Shown here in pieces: positions 34,940-36,729 of a stretch of DNA of 36,729 nucleotides. The notes beneath the pieces are model-generated. The model was not told the DNA's origin, searched no databases, and worked only from the letters and a program-made list of their open reading frames with translations. Origin of the DNA: Latilactobacillus fuchuensis DSM 14340 = JCM 11249. GTDB lineage: Bacteria; Bacillota; Bacilli; Lactobacillales; Lactobacillaceae. The stretch is from positions 1 to 36,729 of the forward strand of contig NZ_BAMJ01000026.1 of the NCBI RefSeq assembly GCF_000615805.1, in the 5' to 3' direction. Within the stretch, counting starts at the first letter, position 1; each line of letters opens with the position of its first letter. The translations under genes and the position numbers were made by a program.

Positions 34940-35791
34940 TTAACCGATACTACTATGCAACTGATTTTTAACTTGTTCTAAAATACCCGTATGTTGTCGA
35001 ACGGTCGCTAGCGTTTGGGCAGTTGCTAAATCTGCTAGGGCTTGTTGTTGATTGTCGACGCGTTCTGCCTGGCCTAAAATCAAATAAAGATAGTCTAATA
35101 AGTACAAACTTTTTTGGCCAACCGCGCGGTCAATTGCTTGGTGCGCGTATTTAGCAGCGGTTTTTTCTTCATGTAATTCGTGATAAATAGCGGCCAAACT
35201 GCCATAAATGGTTAATTCTAACTGTAAGTCCACCGCAACCGTCAGCTCAATACCCGTCAGACTTTCAACAGCCTGTTGGACGTACAGCCGCGCACGATCA
35301 GGTGCATTCTTCAATAAATACGAACGACTGATACCAATTGTACATAACACCCCATAAACATCCGTGGGCGAGATAATATATTGATTGAACGCACGATTAA
35401 AGAAAAATAGCGCGTCATCTGGTTTTTGATCAGCTAACAGTTTTAATTGGCCTTGATAATAATAATACCGTTTATAATCGTCCGCTGATACTAATTCGTG
35501 AATTGAAATCGCCTGAATCACGATTTCGCCCTGTTTAAAATCACCATCAAATAGCAGTCCTTGTACTTTGTCGAGTAATTCATGCACCTCATCAGTTTCA
35601 TTTGCAATCACCATCGTCATAGGAACGCCTAAGCGCTGACAAATGCTGAGCAATATTTTGGTACTCGGGACTTGGCCCTTTTTTTCAATCAAACTAATCG
35701 TTGCTTGCGTACAAATACCCGCTGCTAATTCTGCTTGGGATAGGCCGTTAGCTTTACGAATTTCTTTTAATTTTGTCCCTAATATTTTCAT
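34940..35791 (-). CDS. HTH-TPR transcriptional regulator (RNPP/Rgg-like)
   Basis: A 283-residue regulator. It has an N-terminal XRE-type helix-turn-helix (LKEIRKANGLSQAELAAGI...TISLIEKKGQVPS, about 5-60). A C-terminal all-helical region of TPR-like repeats follows (DDALFFFNRAFNQY, TAAKYAHQAIDRA). This is the architecture of peptide-sensing PlcR/Rgg-type proteins; the ligand is unknown. ATG 35791 (MKILGTKLKEI) is preferred because GGAG lies nine bases upstream; longer starts to 35842 lack one. A TATAAT lies at 35861-35866. No convincing pheromone gene is adjacent. Confidence 0.88.
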   Translation of the reverse strand: MKILGTKLKEIRKANGLSQAELAAGICTQATISLIEKKGQVPSTKILLSICQRLGVPMTMVIANETDEVHELLDKVQGLLFDGDFKQGEIVIQAISIHELVSADDYKRYYYYQGQLKLLADQKPDDALFFFNRAFNQYIISPTDVYGVLCTIGISRSYLLKNAPDRARLYVQQAVESLTGIELTVAVDLQLELTIYGSLAAIYHELHEEKTAAKYAHQAIDRAVGQKSLYLLDYLYLILGQAERVDNQQQALADLATAQTLATVRQHTGILEQVKNQLHSSIG

Positions 35792-36011
35792 CTCTAAAAA
35801 CTCCATCATATCCGTATTTAGATAATTACTTTTGAGTATCATCTATTTACATTCATAGTTATTATACCCGATGAACTAATTATAATGCATCAATTATTTA
35901 TCGATTTAGCCCATCTTTATATTGTATGGCCAACAATTATCCCGTTGACATTTCCGCCTCATTATTAATTTATTGCTAAAAAATAATGACCCATTTCATA
36001 AAATAAACAAT

Positions 36012-36060
36012 AAAAGAGCACTGCTAAAGCCCCTTAGGTCGGGCTCAGCAATGCTCCTTT
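36012..36060 (-). terminator. Terminator of the second HAD gene
   Basis: GGAGCATTGCT-GCCC pairing GGGC-AGCAGTGCTC with TTTT on the minus strand, just after the HAD stop. Confidence 0.85.
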
Positions 36061-36066
36061 GATGTT

Positions 36067-36720
36067 TTAAATCATTAATTGGGCAAGTAACGTTGGGACC
36101 TCTAACAGCGAACCAATCCGATAGTCAGCCGCACTTTGATCAATTTCGTAATTAGGATCTAATGGTTGTAGCGCAATTACGGTCATCCCTGCGGCTTTCC
36201 CAGCAGCAATGCCTAATGTTGAATCTTCAATCGCGACCGCTTCATTTGGCGCGATTTTTAAGGCAGCCAGCGCTGCGAGATAAACATCGGGCGCCGGTTT
36301 ATTGTGGGCCGTTTCAGCACCACTAATGATTGTTTCAAAATACGGCGTTAACGCAGTTTCGGCTAACATCCGGTTGATACCAACACGTTCACCCGCCGAA
36401 GCTAAACCAATCTGGCAATCCGTGCAAATCTGTTGTAATAAAAGTGGTGCGTCCGTATTCAGCATCGGTTTAAATTGCATCGGATGCGCCGCTTTGAAGG
36501 CGGAATAACCCGCTTTAATCTCGTTGCGCTTAGCAAGTGATTTTTGTGGGAAAATCTGGGCTAGCACCGCGTTCATGTTCGAGCCAATGAAGCGCCGATT
36601 CGCTTCAAGTGATAACGTTACGCCAATTGAGTTTAAATAAGCTAAACGTTGTTCAAAATAATAAGGTTCACTGTTGACCAAAACCCCATCAACATCAAAA
36701 ACAATTCCTTTAACTGCCAT
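36067..36720 (-). CDS. HAD superfamily phosphatase (beta-phosphoglucomutase-like)
   Basis: A 217-residue HAD-IA hydrolase with motif I DVDGVLVNSE, motif II ASAG, motif III NKPAPDVYL and motif IV IEDSTLG, and an alpha-helical cap between motifs I and II. It is a phosphatase or phosphomutase of a small metabolite; the substrate is not deducible. The related HAD protein at 16989 is clearly distinct. The start ATG lies nine bases from the window edge, so its promoter and ribosome site are outside the window. Confidence 0.88.
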   Translation of the reverse strand: MAVKGIVFDVDGVLVNSEPYYFEQRLAYLNSIGVTLSLEANRRFIGSNMNAVLAQIFPQKSLAKRNEIKAGYSAFKAAHPMQFKPMLNTDAPLLLQQICTDCQIGLASAGERVGINRMLAETALTPYFETIISGAETAHNKPAPDVYLAALAALKIAPNEAVAIEDSTLGIAAGKAAGMTVIALQPLDPNYEIDQSAADYRIGSLLEVPTLLAQLMI

Positions 36721-36729
36721 TCAATGGTG

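Overview
The window is a chromosomal, mostly housekeeping segment of a low-GC Gram-positive bacterium, very probably a member of the Lactobacillaceae. I favour the Latilactobacillus (sakei/curvatus) group, but that placement rests on general gene content and is inference. Supporting signs are the hisS-aspS pair next to a YrvJ-like amidase, T-box leaders, mreBCD-minCD, rex, a fused GshF glutathione synthase, 6S RNA beside rarA, and strong AGGAGG-type ribosome sites. I see no prophage, IS element, CRISPR array, tRNA or rRNA.

Layout. 1-1000: a single-domain tyrosine recombinase with an unusual inverted-repeat array at its promoter. 1-5 kb: a YitT-like membrane protein, msrB-msrA, and aspS. 5-8 kb: hisS with a T-box leader, and a divergent SH3b/amidase_3 cell-wall hydrolase. 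8-12 kb: a T-box-controlled operon (permease, ATPase, binding lipoprotein, and a cardiolipin-synthase-like protein that has lost its catalytic residues). Its leader reads a histidine codon and carries two antiterminator/terminator modules. 12-16 kb: the cell-shape and division run mreB-mreC-mreD-minC-minD. 16-19 kb: radC, a HAD phosphatase and folC. 19-23 kb: valS (T-box, Val codon), rex (cre and Rex-box candidates) and uspA. 23.2-23.6 kb: a candidate small RNA. 23.6-28 kb: thiI, a nifS-type cysteine desulfurase and ezrA. 28-32.3 kb: rpsD with a structured leader, DUF1054 and DUF1694 proteins, and gshF. 32.4-36.7 kb: rarA, 6S RNA, a small membrane protein, uspA, an RNPP-type (HTH+TPR) regulator and a second HAD phosphatase.

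The strongest technical observation is that nine conserved genes (yitT-like, aspS, the binding protein, minD, mreC, folC, valS, rpsD, gshF) are each broken by one frameshift. Every one is repaired by adding a single base to a homopolymer of 1-5 bases. aspS, valS and rpsD are normally indispensable, so these are best read as uncorrected deletion errors of the sequencing or assembly, not as pseudogenes. I annotate each gene over its full reconstructed span.

The most biologically interesting points are (i) the recombinase with copies of CGCACGCTTTT in both orientations around its own promoter, (ii) the Cls-like protein with both HKD motifs degraded, sitting in a His T-box operon, (iii) the partially duplicated T-box, (iv) the ambiguous Asp/His specifier of the hisS-aspS leader, and (v) an orphan promoter-terminator unit at 23.3-23.5 kb.
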